Origin: Maribacter luteus
GTDB taxonomy: Bacteria; Bacteroidota; Bacteroidia; Flavobacteriales; Flavobacteriaceae
Length of the DNA: 64,000 nucleotides
Direction of reading: 5' to 3'
NCBI RefSeq assembly: GCF_009674825.1
Contig: NZ_WKJH01000003.1
Location: 1-64,000 of the forward strand
Part shown: positions 7,186 through 15,544 of the stretch, in pieces
How the letters are laid out: every line of letters begins with the position of its first letter
Numbering within the stretch: position 1 is the first letter of the stretch
Translations under genes and position numbers: made by a program
Notes under the pieces: generated by a model
What the model was told of the DNA's origin: nothing
What the model saw: only the letters and a program-made list of their open reading frames with translations
Database searches by the model: none

Positions 7186-8418
7186 ATGCCCAATGATGAT
7201 ATAAGCAAAACTTCAATTTTCCAAAGAATAGTTGATTATGGTGCTAATAAGGAGTTTTCAATAACTGAGAATAGGTATCTGCGGATAACAAATATTGCCT
7301 CTATCCTTGGCATCTTATTCATGGTGATGTGGATGATTACTGCTCTTTATCTTACAGATGCCCCAATACTTCACGTGAGCAATGGACTCTTGGCATTGAT
7401 GTTTTCATTCGTTCTACTGTTCAATGGCAAAGGTTGGAGGGTATTGGCTTCAACTTGGTTTACCGCTACAACTTATATTGGAATTATTCTATTTCTTTAT
7501 TTGCTGGGTTACTCGTCAGGGGTTTGGGTCATTTGTTACATCATAATAATTACTCCATACATGACCTTCCCTAAAAGTGCGAGGAAATTAGCTATCGGTT
7601 TTAGTATATTGGGGGGCTTGACTTTGATTATTTCGGTTGTGCTTCAATCAAAAATTATTGCTCACTATAATGTATTGGACCCTTATTTTCTGCAAGTGAT
7701 CAACATCAGCACAACGGGATTGATTTGCCTTACAATCGCATGGACTTTGTCTGTATTGATCGATAGGTCAGAAGAGTCTTTAAAGGCAGAGCAAAAAAGA
7801 TCAGATGACCTTCTGCATAATATCCTTCCGGTAAATGTGGCAAGAGATCTAAAAGAAACTGGTAAAACAGTACCTAAAAGACACAAAAATGTAACTATAC
7901 TGTTTACTGACTTCATAGGCTTTACCGAGTTAGTAGCTAGCATTCCTGCAATTACTTTGGTCAACGAACTCAATGATATTTTTGGACGATTCGATGAGAT
8001 TGTCGAGGAGACAGGAGTTGAAAAAATTGAAACAATTGGGGATGCATATATGGCTGCATGTGGCCTTGAAGAAGAGGTTAAAGAACATGCCATTAATTGT
8101 ATTAAAGCTGCACAACGCATGTTATCCTATCTTGAGGAGAGAAATAACAAACATGAAATAAAATGGAGAATGAGAGTTGGGGTACATTCGGGGCCAATAG
8201 TGGCCGGCGTAGTAGGAAAAAAGAAATTTAACTATGATCTCTTTGGAGATACGATTAATATGGCAAGTCGTATGGAATCTTTAGGAGAGCATGGCAAAAT
8301 AAATATATCAAAAACAACCTACCAGCTTGTCAAAAATGATATCAATTGTGAAAGCAGGGGAAAAATTCACGCTAAAGGAAAAGGGGAATTGGAAATGTAT
8401 TTTGTAAAATATAGCTGA
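7186..8418 (+). CDS. Membrane-bound class III adenylate/guanylate cyclase
   Basis: This 410-residue protein has an N-terminal region of about six membrane helices (residues 32-195), a short linker (SEESLKAEQKRSDDLLHNIL), then a class III cyclase domain (residues about 225-405). Metal-binding Asp residues lie in LFTDFIGFTEL (about 241) and IETIGDAYMA (about 285), the transition-state Asn/Arg region is GDTINMASRMES, and RVGVHSGPIVAGVVG is conserved. The substrate-selecting positions are mixed: Glu in KIETIG, as in guanylate cyclases, but Asp in NYDLFGD, as in adenylate cyclases. It makes cAMP or cGMP in response to an unknown membrane signal. It sits in the cassette region with no cyclic-nucleotide effector nearby. 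Confidence 0.88.
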   Translation: MPNDDISKTSIFQRIVDYGANKEFSITENRYLRITNIASILGILFMVMWMITALYLTDAPILHVSNGLLALMFSFVLLFNGKGWRVLASTWFTATTYIGIILFLYLLGYSSGVWVICYIIIITPYMTFPKSARKLAIGFSILGGLTLIISVVLQSKIIAHYNVLDPYFLQVINISTTGLICLTIAWTLSVLIDRSEESLKAEQKRSDDLLHNILPVNVARDLKETGKTVPKRHKNVTILFTDFIGFTELVASIPAITLVNELNDIFGRFDEIVEETGVEKIETIGDAYMAACGLEEEVKEHAINCIKAAQRMLSYLEERNNKHEIKWRMRVGVHSGPIVAGVVGKKKFNYDLFGDTINMASRMESLGEHGKINISKTTYQLVKNDINCESRGKIHAKGKGELEMYFVKYS

Positions 8419-8429
8419 CAATATGTAAT

Positions 8430-8817
8430 GTATAGCACCCTTCGGGATGCCACAACACCATATACAGAACAATGATGTAGCTTTATTCATATCATTTTCA
8501 TTGATTTTAAAGGTATTCCTGTGTTCGCTGCGCTCGTGACGCCCGCGTCGACCATAATCCCTTCATCCCCTTTAGCCCCACTCCTTCCCCCACACTGTTT
8601 TCGCAGATGTCGCCCGGTCTTTTGGAAATGCTACATCATCGCAGCGCCATATGCAATTTATCACCGCTGCTTGCCTATCTTACGGGTGTTCATCCGTCGC
8701 TTTGATCAGTGGTAGACGTCATTTTATTCCCAATATTGTCGAAAACCTTTTAAGGTTTTCACTATATTCCCTTAAAAATAACGTGGACTTCACATAGCGC
8801 GGCGTTGGCGGTAATAA
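8430..8817. repeat. Long intergenic repeat A, paired with 9970-10440
   Basis: There is no gene here. The block shares long stretches with the spacer after the next gene: the TTGATTTTAAAGGTATTC region, GCGTCGACCA.AATCCCTTCATC, CGCAGATGTCGCCCG, ATGCTACATCATCGCAGCGC, TTACGGGTGTTCATC, TTTTATTCCCAA, and CTTCACATAGCGC. It also contains a GAAAACCTT..AAGGTTTTC hairpin. It ends in GTTGGCGGTAATAA (8804-8817), complementary at 13 of 14 positions to the bases right after the hydrolase gene. The unit behaves as a cassette spacer of a longer type. Confidence 0.6.
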
Positions 8818-8845
8818 GAAAAACTACAGAACCAATTAAGAACAT

Positions 8846-9955
8846 ATGAAAATAGTAAAGAAAATAGGAAAGTGGTTTCTGATTTTATTGGGAGCAATTG
8901 TTGCGTTTATTTTAGTTGTTTTATTAGTAATCCGAATCAATAGTTCCGGAGATGAAGAACCTTTTTTAGACGAAAAGGGAAATGTGCTTCCAAATAGTAT
9001 TGCTATGCACGAGGATATGACAATTAATGGAGTACCACAAAGGATTACCATTAGAGGAAAAGACAAAAACAATCCCGTGCTACTAAAAGTTCACGGAGGA
9101 CCAGGAGCACCCATTTTACCCGTAATTTACAAACTCACAGGAGTTGATTTGGAAGATATATTTACGGTTTGTTATTGGGAACAAAGAGGCTCTGGACTAG
9201 CCTATAATGACAGCATACCTGATTCGTCGATTACCCTAAACCATATTGTGGATGATGGTTTGGAATTATCAAATCACTTAAAAAAGACTTTTAAAAAGGA
9301 TAAGATTTACATCGAAGGTTTATCTTGGGGAACAGCGGTAGCAGCTTATATGGTTCAAAAAAATCCTGAATTATATCACGCCTATATTGGTAGTGGTCTT
9401 ATGGCCAATCTATCACTTTCGGAAGAGTTATCTTATGAATTTGCAATGTCAGAATCGCAAAAACATAATGATACGATTTCAATAAATCAATTAAAACAAA
9501 TTGGAAGACCACCTTATGTTAAAAACTCAAAAAATTCAGTAGTTGAAGCCTTTGAAATAGAACGACAGATTGTAATGAAATATGCACCGATAAAATTAGA
9601 TACCGACTTTAATTTTATTAAAAGTATGTTTTTAGATGATGGATTGACGTTTAAGGAAAAATTTACCGATATGATAAATAGTCCTGAATCCTACTATCCT
9701 GCAGCTAAGATTTTACAACCTACTGCTATCGATATGAATCTAATGCGTGATGTTCCTGAATTTAAAGTGCCAGTATACATACTACAAGGAGACAATGACC
9801 ATTTTACTGAAACGTCTGTAGCAAAGGCGTATTTTGATTCAATTATTGCGCCATCTAAAAAATGGTTTTTATTTGAAAATGGAACGCACGGAGTACAGGT
9901 TGAATATCCAGAAAAATATCGTTCAATATACATCAATGAAATACTGGGGAAATAA
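8846..9955 (+). CDS. Membrane-anchored alpha/beta hydrolase, proline iminopeptidase-like (cassette gene)
   Basis: This 369-residue protein has an N-terminal membrane anchor (residues 9-31), then an alpha/beta-hydrolase fold. The oxyanion-hole HGGPG motif (KVHGGPGAPILP) and the following CYWEQRGSGLAY segment are diagnostic of the proline iminopeptidase (S33) group. The nucleophile elbow is GLSWG, the acid is probably the Asp in LQGDNDHFT, and the histidine is in ENGTHGVQ. It likely cleaves an N-terminal proline-type peptide or a related amide or ester at the membrane. The substrate is unknown. The gene is enclosed by a 14-bp inverted repeat (8804-8817 and 9956-9969). Confidence 0.82.
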   Translation: MKIVKKIGKWFLILLGAIVAFILVVLLVIRINSSGDEEPFLDEKGNVLPNSIAMHEDMTINGVPQRITIRGKDKNNPVLLKVHGGPGAPILPVIYKLTGVDLEDIFTVCYWEQRGSGLAYNDSIPDSSITLNHIVDDGLELSNHLKKTFKKDKIYIEGLSWGTAVAAYMVQKNPELYHAYIGSGLMANLSLSEELSYEFAMSESQKHNDTISINQLKQIGRPPYVKNSKNSVVEAFEIERQIVMKYAPIKLDTDFNFIKSMFLDDGLTFKEKFTDMINSPESYYPAAKILQPTAIDMNLMRDVPEFKVPVYILQGDNDHFTETSVAKAYFDSIIAPSKKWFLFENGTHGVQVEYPEKYRSIYINEILGK

Positions 9956-9969
9956 TTACTACCGCCAAC

Positions 9970-10440
9970 AATGAACTGAGCTAAAAAACAACTAAAACTT
10001 AGCTCAATCTGCCAGTATTCTCCCTATCATCTTCGTTGATTTTTAAAGGTATTCATATTTTCGCAATGCTCGGAACGCATGCGTCGACCAAAATCCCTTC
10101 ATCTCATTTTGCCACCGCTCCCTCCCGCACACTGCTCTCGCAGATGTCGCCCGTTCCTTTAAAAATGCTACATCATCGCAGCGCTATGACAGATTGCCAT
10201 CGGGATAGGATGAGAGGTCACTGGCAAATAACGCCGCTACGGCTTTTCAACGCAACATATCAATACGCTATATGCAATTTATTCACCGTTGCTTGCTTAT
10301 TTTACGGGTGTTCATCGGTCGCTTTGCTCGGTGGTACACATGATTTTATTCCCAACATCGTAGAAAACTTATAATGGTTTTCACTATATTTCCTTAAAAA
10401 TAACGTAGACTTCACATAGCGCTGTATTGGCAGCAAATTT
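9970..10440. repeat. Long intergenic repeat B, paired with 8430-8817
   Basis: There is no credible gene; an open frame across it is not protein-like and coincides with the repeat. It carries the same ordered blocks as repeat A, with an extra stretch near 10190-10260 (GGGATAGGATGAGAGGTCAC and following). It ends with TTGGCAGCAAATTT (10427-10440), whose complement at 12 of 14 positions follows the next gene (12198-12211). Confidence 0.6.
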
Positions 10441-10448
10441 CAAAAACC

Positions 10449-12197
10449 ATGATTAAAAAAGCAACAACAATTCTCATAATTCTTTTTATCAGTTGTTCGC
10501 CAAAATCTGACTTGCCCGACAATTCACAGAAAATTGAAAACCTTAAAACCTTTTCCAAGATTTATGGATATATAAAATATTTTCATCCAAGTGATGAAGC
10601 CTTTGGACTCGATTGGGATAAATTTTCAATTTATGCCGCAAACAAGGTGTTGAAATGTGAAACAAACGAAGCGTTTGTAAACACAATCTACTCTTTATTT
10701 TCTCCTATTGCACCTTCAATTAGATTTTCTAATTCTAATGGTGATACTTTGGTTATAAAAAATTCGAATAATTCTGATGTTATTGGAGAACAATTCTGGT
10801 TTCACCAAGGGGTTGGATATGGAATGTCAATTCAGAATGGTCCATTTTACAGTAAGCGCATTATTGCCACCCCTGAAAATGATTCTATATCATTTCGACC
10901 AAGATATGGAGAGACCACAATTGTTAGCCTTAATGAAAATCGATATTTAGCTATTCCTTTAGTTGTCAACGTAAATGAAAGTGGCACAATTCCAAAATCC
11001 AGTAAAAAGAGTATAGAGAATCTTAGAAATAAACTAAACAATTATAAAATTGACAAAAGTTCAATATCCTTTAGACTAGGAAATATTATAAATACTTATA
11101 ATGTGTTCCAACACTTTTTTCCCTATTTCGATGTTTTAAATTTGGATTGGGAAAATGAATTAGAAAGTGCTCTAATCAGGTCTTTTAAAGATTCCTCTTT
11201 AAAAGACCATCTTATTACACTCAGAAAATTCACATCGCCTTTAAAAGATGGTCACATATTCATAACTTCAAAAAGTGTTAAGGAAGAAGTATATGCCCCT
11301 CCCTTTTTTTGGGAGTGGTTAGATGATAAACTTGTGATTTCAGATGTTTGGGAAGATGATTTAAACCTTAAAAAAGGTGATGAAATAATAAAAATAAATG
11401 GAGTTGATTCAAAAGAATTTTTTGAAGAGATTAACTCAATGATATCCGCTGGAACTTTAGGCCGGTTGCGCCACAAATCAGAAGAGATTTCGCTTTTGGG
11501 AGAAAGTGGCTCAAAATTTACAATCGAAACTGTCAATCAAACAATTGAAGTTACCAGAAACCAAGAACCTTATAGTCATGCAAAATCACTTAACCCCTAC
11601 ACAAAGATTGAAGAAGGAATCCACTATCTAAATCTTTCCCTCATGGACATGGAAACCTTTAACTACCTGCTTCCTCAACTCGAAAAAAGTACTGGTTTAA
11701 TATTTGATTTACGAGGTTACCCCTATAATAATGGTGAGATTATTAAACATTTAATGAAAGTAGGTGATACAACAAAGGATTGGATGTATATTCCTAAAAT
11801 TGTTTACCCAGACCAGCAAAAACCTAAAAGTTATTTGACCGCAAGTTGGAAAGGATTTTTTGAACCGGCTTTACCATATTTGGGAGATAAAAAGGTAGCA
11901 GTAATTACCAACGGAAAAGCCATAAGCTATGCTGAGAGTCTAATGGGTTTCGTTAAGGGGTATAAATTAGCTACCATAGTAGGGCAACCAACTGCTGGGA
12001 CCAACGGAAATTTCAATACGTTTAATCTACCAGGTGAAATTGAAATTAGTTGGACTGGAATGAAAGTTGTAAAACATGACGGCTCTCAATTATATGGAAT
12101 AGGTATTTTACCCGATGTTTATGTTCAAAAAACAGTAAAAGGAATAAGAGAAGGCAGGGACGAGTTTCTTGAAAAAGCAATAGAAATTGTACGGTAA
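10449..12197 (+). CDS. S41-family peptidase, probable lipoprotein (cassette gene)
   Basis: This 582-residue protein starts with a short lipoprotein-like signal (IILFISCSPKSD). The order is an N-terminal helical region that includes FSKIYGYIKYFHPSDEAFGLDWD, a PDZ-like segment (LKKGDEIIKINGVDSKEFFEEI), and a C-terminal tail-specific protease domain. The domain contains GLIFDLRGYPYNNGE, VAVITNGKAISYAESLMGFV with the likely nucleophile Ser, and VGQPTAGTNGNFNTF. The catalytic Lys would be in the WTGMKVV segment. It is probably exported and membrane-tethered and degrades proteins or peptides from their C-termini. It is cassette cargo bounded by the inverted repeats at 10427 and 12198. Confidence 0.85.
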   Translation: MIKKATTILIILFISCSPKSDLPDNSQKIENLKTFSKIYGYIKYFHPSDEAFGLDWDKFSIYAANKVLKCETNEAFVNTIYSLFSPIAPSIRFSNSNGDTLVIKNSNNSDVIGEQFWFHQGVGYGMSIQNGPFYSKRIIATPENDSISFRPRYGETTIVSLNENRYLAIPLVVNVNESGTIPKSSKKSIENLRNKLNNYKIDKSSISFRLGNIINTYNVFQHFFPYFDVLNLDWENELESALIRSFKDSSLKDHLITLRKFTSPLKDGHIFITSKSVKEEVYAPPFFWEWLDDKLVISDVWEDDLNLKKGDEIIKINGVDSKEFFEEINSMISAGTLGRLRHKSEEISLLGESGSKFTIETVNQTIEVTRNQEPYSHAKSLNPYTKIEEGIHYLNLSLMDMETFNYLLPQLEKSTGLIFDLRGYPYNNGEIIKHLMKVGDTTKDWMYIPKIVYPDQQKPKSYLTASWKGFFEPALPYLGDKKVAVITNGKAISYAESLMGFVKGYKLATIVGQPTAGTNGNFNTFNLPGEIEISWTGMKVVKHDGSQLYGIGILPDVYVQKTVKGIREGRDEFLEKAIEIVR

Positions 12198-12211
12198 AAA
12201 TCTGCTGCTAA

Positions 12212-12420
12212 CAGAGCCTAAACGTAATGCGGGCTTCGGGCTTAATCTAAAGGTCTATGTATATTTATAAAGTCGCTAAATTGAATATTTCGCTGTCGCG
12301 TAATCTTTAATTTTAACTTTGGAAAAAAGAAAGAAAAAGCAAAACAAAAAGATTTTGCTATGTGCGTGGCGGAAAGCAAACGCTAGTTTGCGCCCATACT
12401 GTTCATAGCTCAACCGTTAG
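12212..12420. repeat. Cassette spacer, attC-like (family shared with 1145-1380)
   Basis: The spacer begins after TCTGCTGCTAAC and ends with CCGTTAG. Shared blocks with 1145-1380 include GGCTTCGGGCTTAATCTAA, TATTTATAAAGTC, AACTTTGGAAAAAAG, and GTGCGTGGCGGAAA. GCAAACGCTAGTTTGC (about 12376-12391) is a hairpin inside it. The terminal box GTTAGGCATAATA (12416-12428) fits the integron core consensus GTTRRRY exactly (GTTAGGC). Its complement follows the next gene at 13187-13199. Confidence 0.55.
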
Positions 12421-12433
12421 GCATAATAATGGC

Positions 12434-13186
12434 ATGAAAGAAGAGATTAACTTAGCAGGAAGACCTTACATCTTTAGATTCAGACAGAATACTGACAGAA
12501 CAATCGAGGAAATAGCCGAAAATTATATTTATTTTCCTGATAGAGAATCCCTGAATGACCCTTTTGATTCTAGTCCTGATTTAGTTTATTTGACAAAGAA
12601 CCCTGAAGCCACCTTAAAACTTTATCAATTAGTTTCTGAAGGAATTACGGATAAAGCGGTTAAAAAACATTTTGACTCTAAATATGATTTAGATAAACTT
12701 CAAGAATTCGCACATGAAAAAGTTAAGGATTTTATACTTGAATTTGGAGTTGCATGCTTTTCAATGTATTATATGAACTTGCCACTTTGGGCAAACTATG
12801 CAAATGACCATAAAGGTGTTTGTTTGCAATTTGACAGCGACATTGACAAAGATTTTTTCTCAGTTTTAGGACCAGTAAGTTATGTAGAAGACTTAACAAA
12901 ATTGGAATTCTCTCCGATTATTGAAGATTCTGACATGGGAAAAATTTTTTATAGAAAAGCCATAAATTGGAGTTATGAAAAAGAAGTTCGTTTAGTAAAA
13001 GGATTTAAAGGAAAAGCTAATTACAATAAAAGAGCATTGAGAAATGTGATTTTAGGATATAACTCTGACGATGATTTCAGAGATAAAATAGTTGAAGCAG
13101 TAAATAAAAATTATGAAGATGTTGGAGTTTACAAAATGGAAAAACCAACTAAAATAAATAAGTTTACATTGACAAAAATAAAATAA
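12434..13186 (+). CDS. DUF2971 family protein (cassette gene)
   Basis: This 250-residue protein has the DUF2971 signatures FRFRQNTDRTIEEI near the start, YFPDRESLNDPFDSS, and MNLPLWANYANDHKGVCLQFD, where the conserved W and HKG lie. YEKEVRLV is near residue 190. The function of the family is unproven; members are often found in defence islands and mobile regions. The start was placed at ATG 12434, because an open frame from further upstream would run through the cassette boundary GTTAGGCATAATA. This cassette has the cleanest integron-type boundary of the window (12 of 13 bases complementary). Confidence 0.8.
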   Translation: MKEEINLAGRPYIFRFRQNTDRTIEEIAENYIYFPDRESLNDPFDSSPDLVYLTKNPEATLKLYQLVSEGITDKAVKKHFDSKYDLDKLQEFAHEKVKDFILEFGVACFSMYYMNLPLWANYANDHKGVCLQFDSDIDKDFFSVLGPVSYVEDLTKLEFSPIIEDSDMGKIFYRKAINWSYEKEVRLVKGFKGKANYNKRALRNVILGYNSDDDFRDKIVEAVNKNYEDVGVYKMEKPTKINKFTLTKIK

Positions 13187-13207
13187 TACTATGCCTAACA
13201 CAGGTAA

Positions 13208-13316
13208 CCGTTGCACAAGCTCTTGAACAGCAAAAAAAAGACCTCTTTTAAACCCTTTTTAGGGGCTTTTTGTTTTTAGGCCACTGGGCTATCTAGATTT
13301 TTAGGGAAGCTTACAC
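13208..13316. mobile_element. Left end only of the IS-derived element, copy 5
   Basis: GTTGCACAAG at 13210-13219 is followed by a sequence nearly identical to the left 110 bases of copy 1, including the CTTTTTAGGGGCTTTTTG hairpin/terminator and the CTAGATTTTTAGGG block. Similarity ends around 13316, and CGTTGTGCCTAAT follows. No right end or transposase remnant is present. It starts a few bases after the cassette-end box ATGCCTAAC, as in copies 3 and 4. Confidence 0.6.
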
Positions 13317-13659
13317 TGCGTTGTGCCTAATTAAAAAATTCCGTTTCATAAAATAATTAAGATCAAATGATTTTATCTTTGATAGTATCAAAAATGAAAC
13401 CGCGCTACCGATTACATCTTCTATTTTAAAATTAATAATTTCTATTTCAGAAAAAATAGGAGATGTAATGAAGATGTGAAAGATTCACTGAAAGCAAGTA
13501 AAGGTTCTATTAATGGAAATGTAAACTTGTTACTAAATCAAAATAGCATTGAATAATCTTGAGAATATTTTGGAGAAAGGATTGCAATTTGATTTAGGTA
13601 CAGACAGTTTAAAGAAACAAAACCTAAATGAAATTCCAAATTATTATGAATTTCTTTAA
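13317..13659 (+). pseudogene. Degraded reading frame, unidentified
   Basis: There is no intact gene between copy 5 and the DUF6653 gene. Two short protein-like stretches lie in adjacent frames: KDSLKASKGSINGNVNLLLN, followed by QNSIE and a stop at 13553-13555, then NNLENILEKGLQFDLG, then TDSLKKQNLNEIPNYYEFL and a stop at 13657-13659. Joined by a frameshift, they would be the C-terminus of an unknown protein. A promoter-like or boundary role for the rest of this AT-rich stretch cannot be shown. Confidence 0.25.
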
Positions 13660-13712
13660 AATGAAATACCACTACTGAAAATTAAATAGGAGTAAAAAAA
13701 ACAAATAGAAAT

Positions 13713-14207
13713 ATGACCTTAGAAAAACAAATAGCTAAAATATTCAAACTTGATGGGGAGAGTTGGATGAAGCATACCAATCCTTGGTCTATATGGACAA
13801 GGTTTGCTACATTACCTTTTATAATTCTGGCTGTATGGTCGAGAATTTGGATTGGATGGTATTGTCTAATTCCGATTGCTATTCTTATTATTTGGATAAT
13901 TATAAATCCAACCTTATTTAAGAAGCCAAAAAGCATAGAAAATTGGGGTGCAAAAGCCGTTTTAGGAGAAAGGTACTGGGCTGAACGAAAAACAGTATCA
14001 GTTCCAAAACACCACTCTACACCAATTCTTATTCTAACCATATTACAAACTGTTGGTGGAATTATTTTAATGATAGGTTTATGGAAACTAGAAATAAACT
14101 TGACAATAATTGGTGCGATTATGGCTTATATGTCTAAAATGTGGTTTCTAGATAGAATGGTTTGGATATTTAGAGAAATGAAAACGAACACCCAACAACA
14201 TAAATAA
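13713..14207 (+). CDS. DUF6653 family membrane protein
   Basis: This 164-residue protein has an N-terminal MTLEKQIAKIFKLDGESWMK segment. Its HTNPWSIWTRFATLPF and ENWGAKAVLGERYWAERK motifs are characteristic of DUF6653. Hydrophobic segments lie at about residues 33-65 and 105-145. Function is unknown; probably an inner-membrane protein. It lies in the cassette region, but the spacer before it is decayed and no bounding inverted repeat was found. Confidence 0.75.
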   Translation: MTLEKQIAKIFKLDGESWMKHTNPWSIWTRFATLPFIILAVWSRIWIGWYCLIPIAILIIWIIINPTLFKKPKSIENWGAKAVLGERYWAERKTVSVPKHHSTPILILTILQTVGGIILMIGLWKLEINLTIIGAIMAYMSKMWFLDRMVWIFREMKTNTQQHK

Positions 14208-14214
14208 TTTATTG

Positions 14215-14330
14215 CCTCTTTTTGCTTACTTAAGAAAATCCTCCCGTATTTTCCATTCGGTCTGTATTTGCTAAATTAGTCGCTGAAAACACGCAACGAA
14301 ATCAAATACAAACACGTTGGAAAACAATAA
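14215..14330. repeat. Cassette spacer, attC-like
   Basis: GCTAAATTAGTCGCTGAAAA, then CACGCAACGAAATCAAATAC and ACACGTTGG, is a spacer end I recognise from other Flavobacteriaceae genomes. The left half (TTGCTTACTTAAGAAAATCC..TTTTCCATTCGG) is the matching arm. It ends with CGTTGGAAAACAATAAAG before the next gene. No complement of that end box was found after the gene at 15244, so the downstream boundary is decayed or different. Confidence 0.5.
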
Positions 14331-14356
14331 AGCAGAACCCCTTTAATAAGCAAATC

Positions 14357-15244
14357 ATGAAAAATATACTATTGCTTTTTGTTATCGTGATTCCATCATT
14401 GGTATGTGGACAAAAGCAGGAAACTTTAAGTGGGATTTTATGGGGTAGGGTGAATAATTGTTACTCAATGTTTGAAGATATGGACGATGATGGGGTTCTT
14501 GATTTCAACAAGATCGATGACTCCCAAAACGGTTACCTAAAAATCTCTGGTAGCTGGCCAACTTGTGGATGTTCGTGTAATTCTACGGTTGGGGCCTATA
14601 AAAACAGTGAGGGTAAGTATGTAATCCTTCAATCAGATCAAGTAGAATGTAGTTGGGAAAGAAAAATCTCATCCAATCTGGACCTAAAAGAAGTTTTACC
14701 CATTGATTTTGGTATCAATAATTTTACATCAGAGCATATCGATAGCGAAAGCGACTATTCGGTTTTTTTTATTGACATTGAAATTCCTAGGATTGGAACA
14801 GATACCAAAGTTAAAATTGAATTGGTCCCCTTTGGATTAAGACCCAAAGGTGAAAATTTAATTTGTTTTGGATACAAAGTAGAGGAACCTTATAAATTTC
14901 TCTATGGTATTAAAAATGTAGCAAAAGGAATATCAGACCCAAATACCATATCTTATTTATTAAACGGCTCTTTTGATAAAATATCATCTTCGGACAACAC
15001 ACTAATATCAAAATTACTTGGACCTGAAGATGATCGTTTTGAATCTATGGAAGAGTTGAGCGAATATTTAAAAGAACTAAAGAATACTTATGATCTGTAT
15101 TGCAAACTGAAAACCAATGAATTGATTCTGGGGTGGAATAGAAGTGAATCAAGGTTTTTCATAAAAGGTACAGGAGAAAAAATACCTGAAATATCATTTA
15201 GGGAATTCTTGATAAATAATAGCTATTGGAGCTGGATGTGCTAA
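14357..15244 (+). CDS. Secreted protein of unknown function
   Basis: This 295-residue protein has a cleavable signal peptide (MKNILLLFVIVIPSLVCGQ). The mature part has an Asp-rich FEDMDDDGVLDFNKIDD segment that could bind calcium or be an EF-hand-like loop (DMDDDGVLDF), then a cysteine cluster CGCSCN near residue 73. No family is recognised. The context is the cassette array, and it is probably horizontally acquired cargo that acts in the periplasm or outside the cell. Confidence 0.7.
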   Translation: MKNILLLFVIVIPSLVCGQKQETLSGILWGRVNNCYSMFEDMDDDGVLDFNKIDDSQNGYLKISGSWPTCGCSCNSTVGAYKNSEGKYVILQSDQVECSWERKISSNLDLKEVLPIDFGINNFTSEHIDSESDYSVFFIDIEIPRIGTDTKVKIELVPFGLRPKGENLICFGYKVEEPYKFLYGIKNVAKGISDPNTISYLLNGSFDKISSSDNTLISKLLGPEDDRFESMEELSEYLKELKNTYDLYCKLKTNELILGWNRSESRFFIKGTGEKIPEISFREFLINNSYWSWMC

Positions 15245-15544
15245 TAACACTATATAGGAATGCGCCTTTGGGGTACCGCTAGTGCAGACCCCGAACGTTG
15301 TCCATAGTTACACAATATGCTACCCCTACTTCAAAACCAATGAACTTTTTGCTTTCACGTTATTCGTATTAAAGTAAATTGAGTAAGATTTTGAGAAATA
15401 TAGAAACTAGAAATTTGGCTACACGTACATTGGAAGTAAGCACCTTTTCCCCAAATCCCTATGAATTCTACTAAAATTCCGTTTTCTTTATCTAAATTAG
15501 TTTCACGACGGGTCTTGCGGCCCACCAAACCATGACATATACTT
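15245..15544. other. Intergenic stretch with a degraded cassette spacer
   Basis: It contains GGAATGCGCCTTTGGGGTACC..CCCCGAACGTTGTCC, which resembles the end of a cassette spacer, and then about 200 AT-rich bases in which I see no gene, RNA or clear repeat. Confidence 0.35.

Noticed and set aside
8521-8715. 64-codon frame in repeat A
   Set aside because: Lies inside the spacer and is not conserved in repeat B.
10036-10374. A 112-codon + strand frame between the hydrolase and S41 peptidase genes
   Set aside because: It coincides with the long intergenic repeat B. Its translation shows no protein-like features, and the related repeat A has only an unrelated short frame, so no protein is conserved between the two copies.
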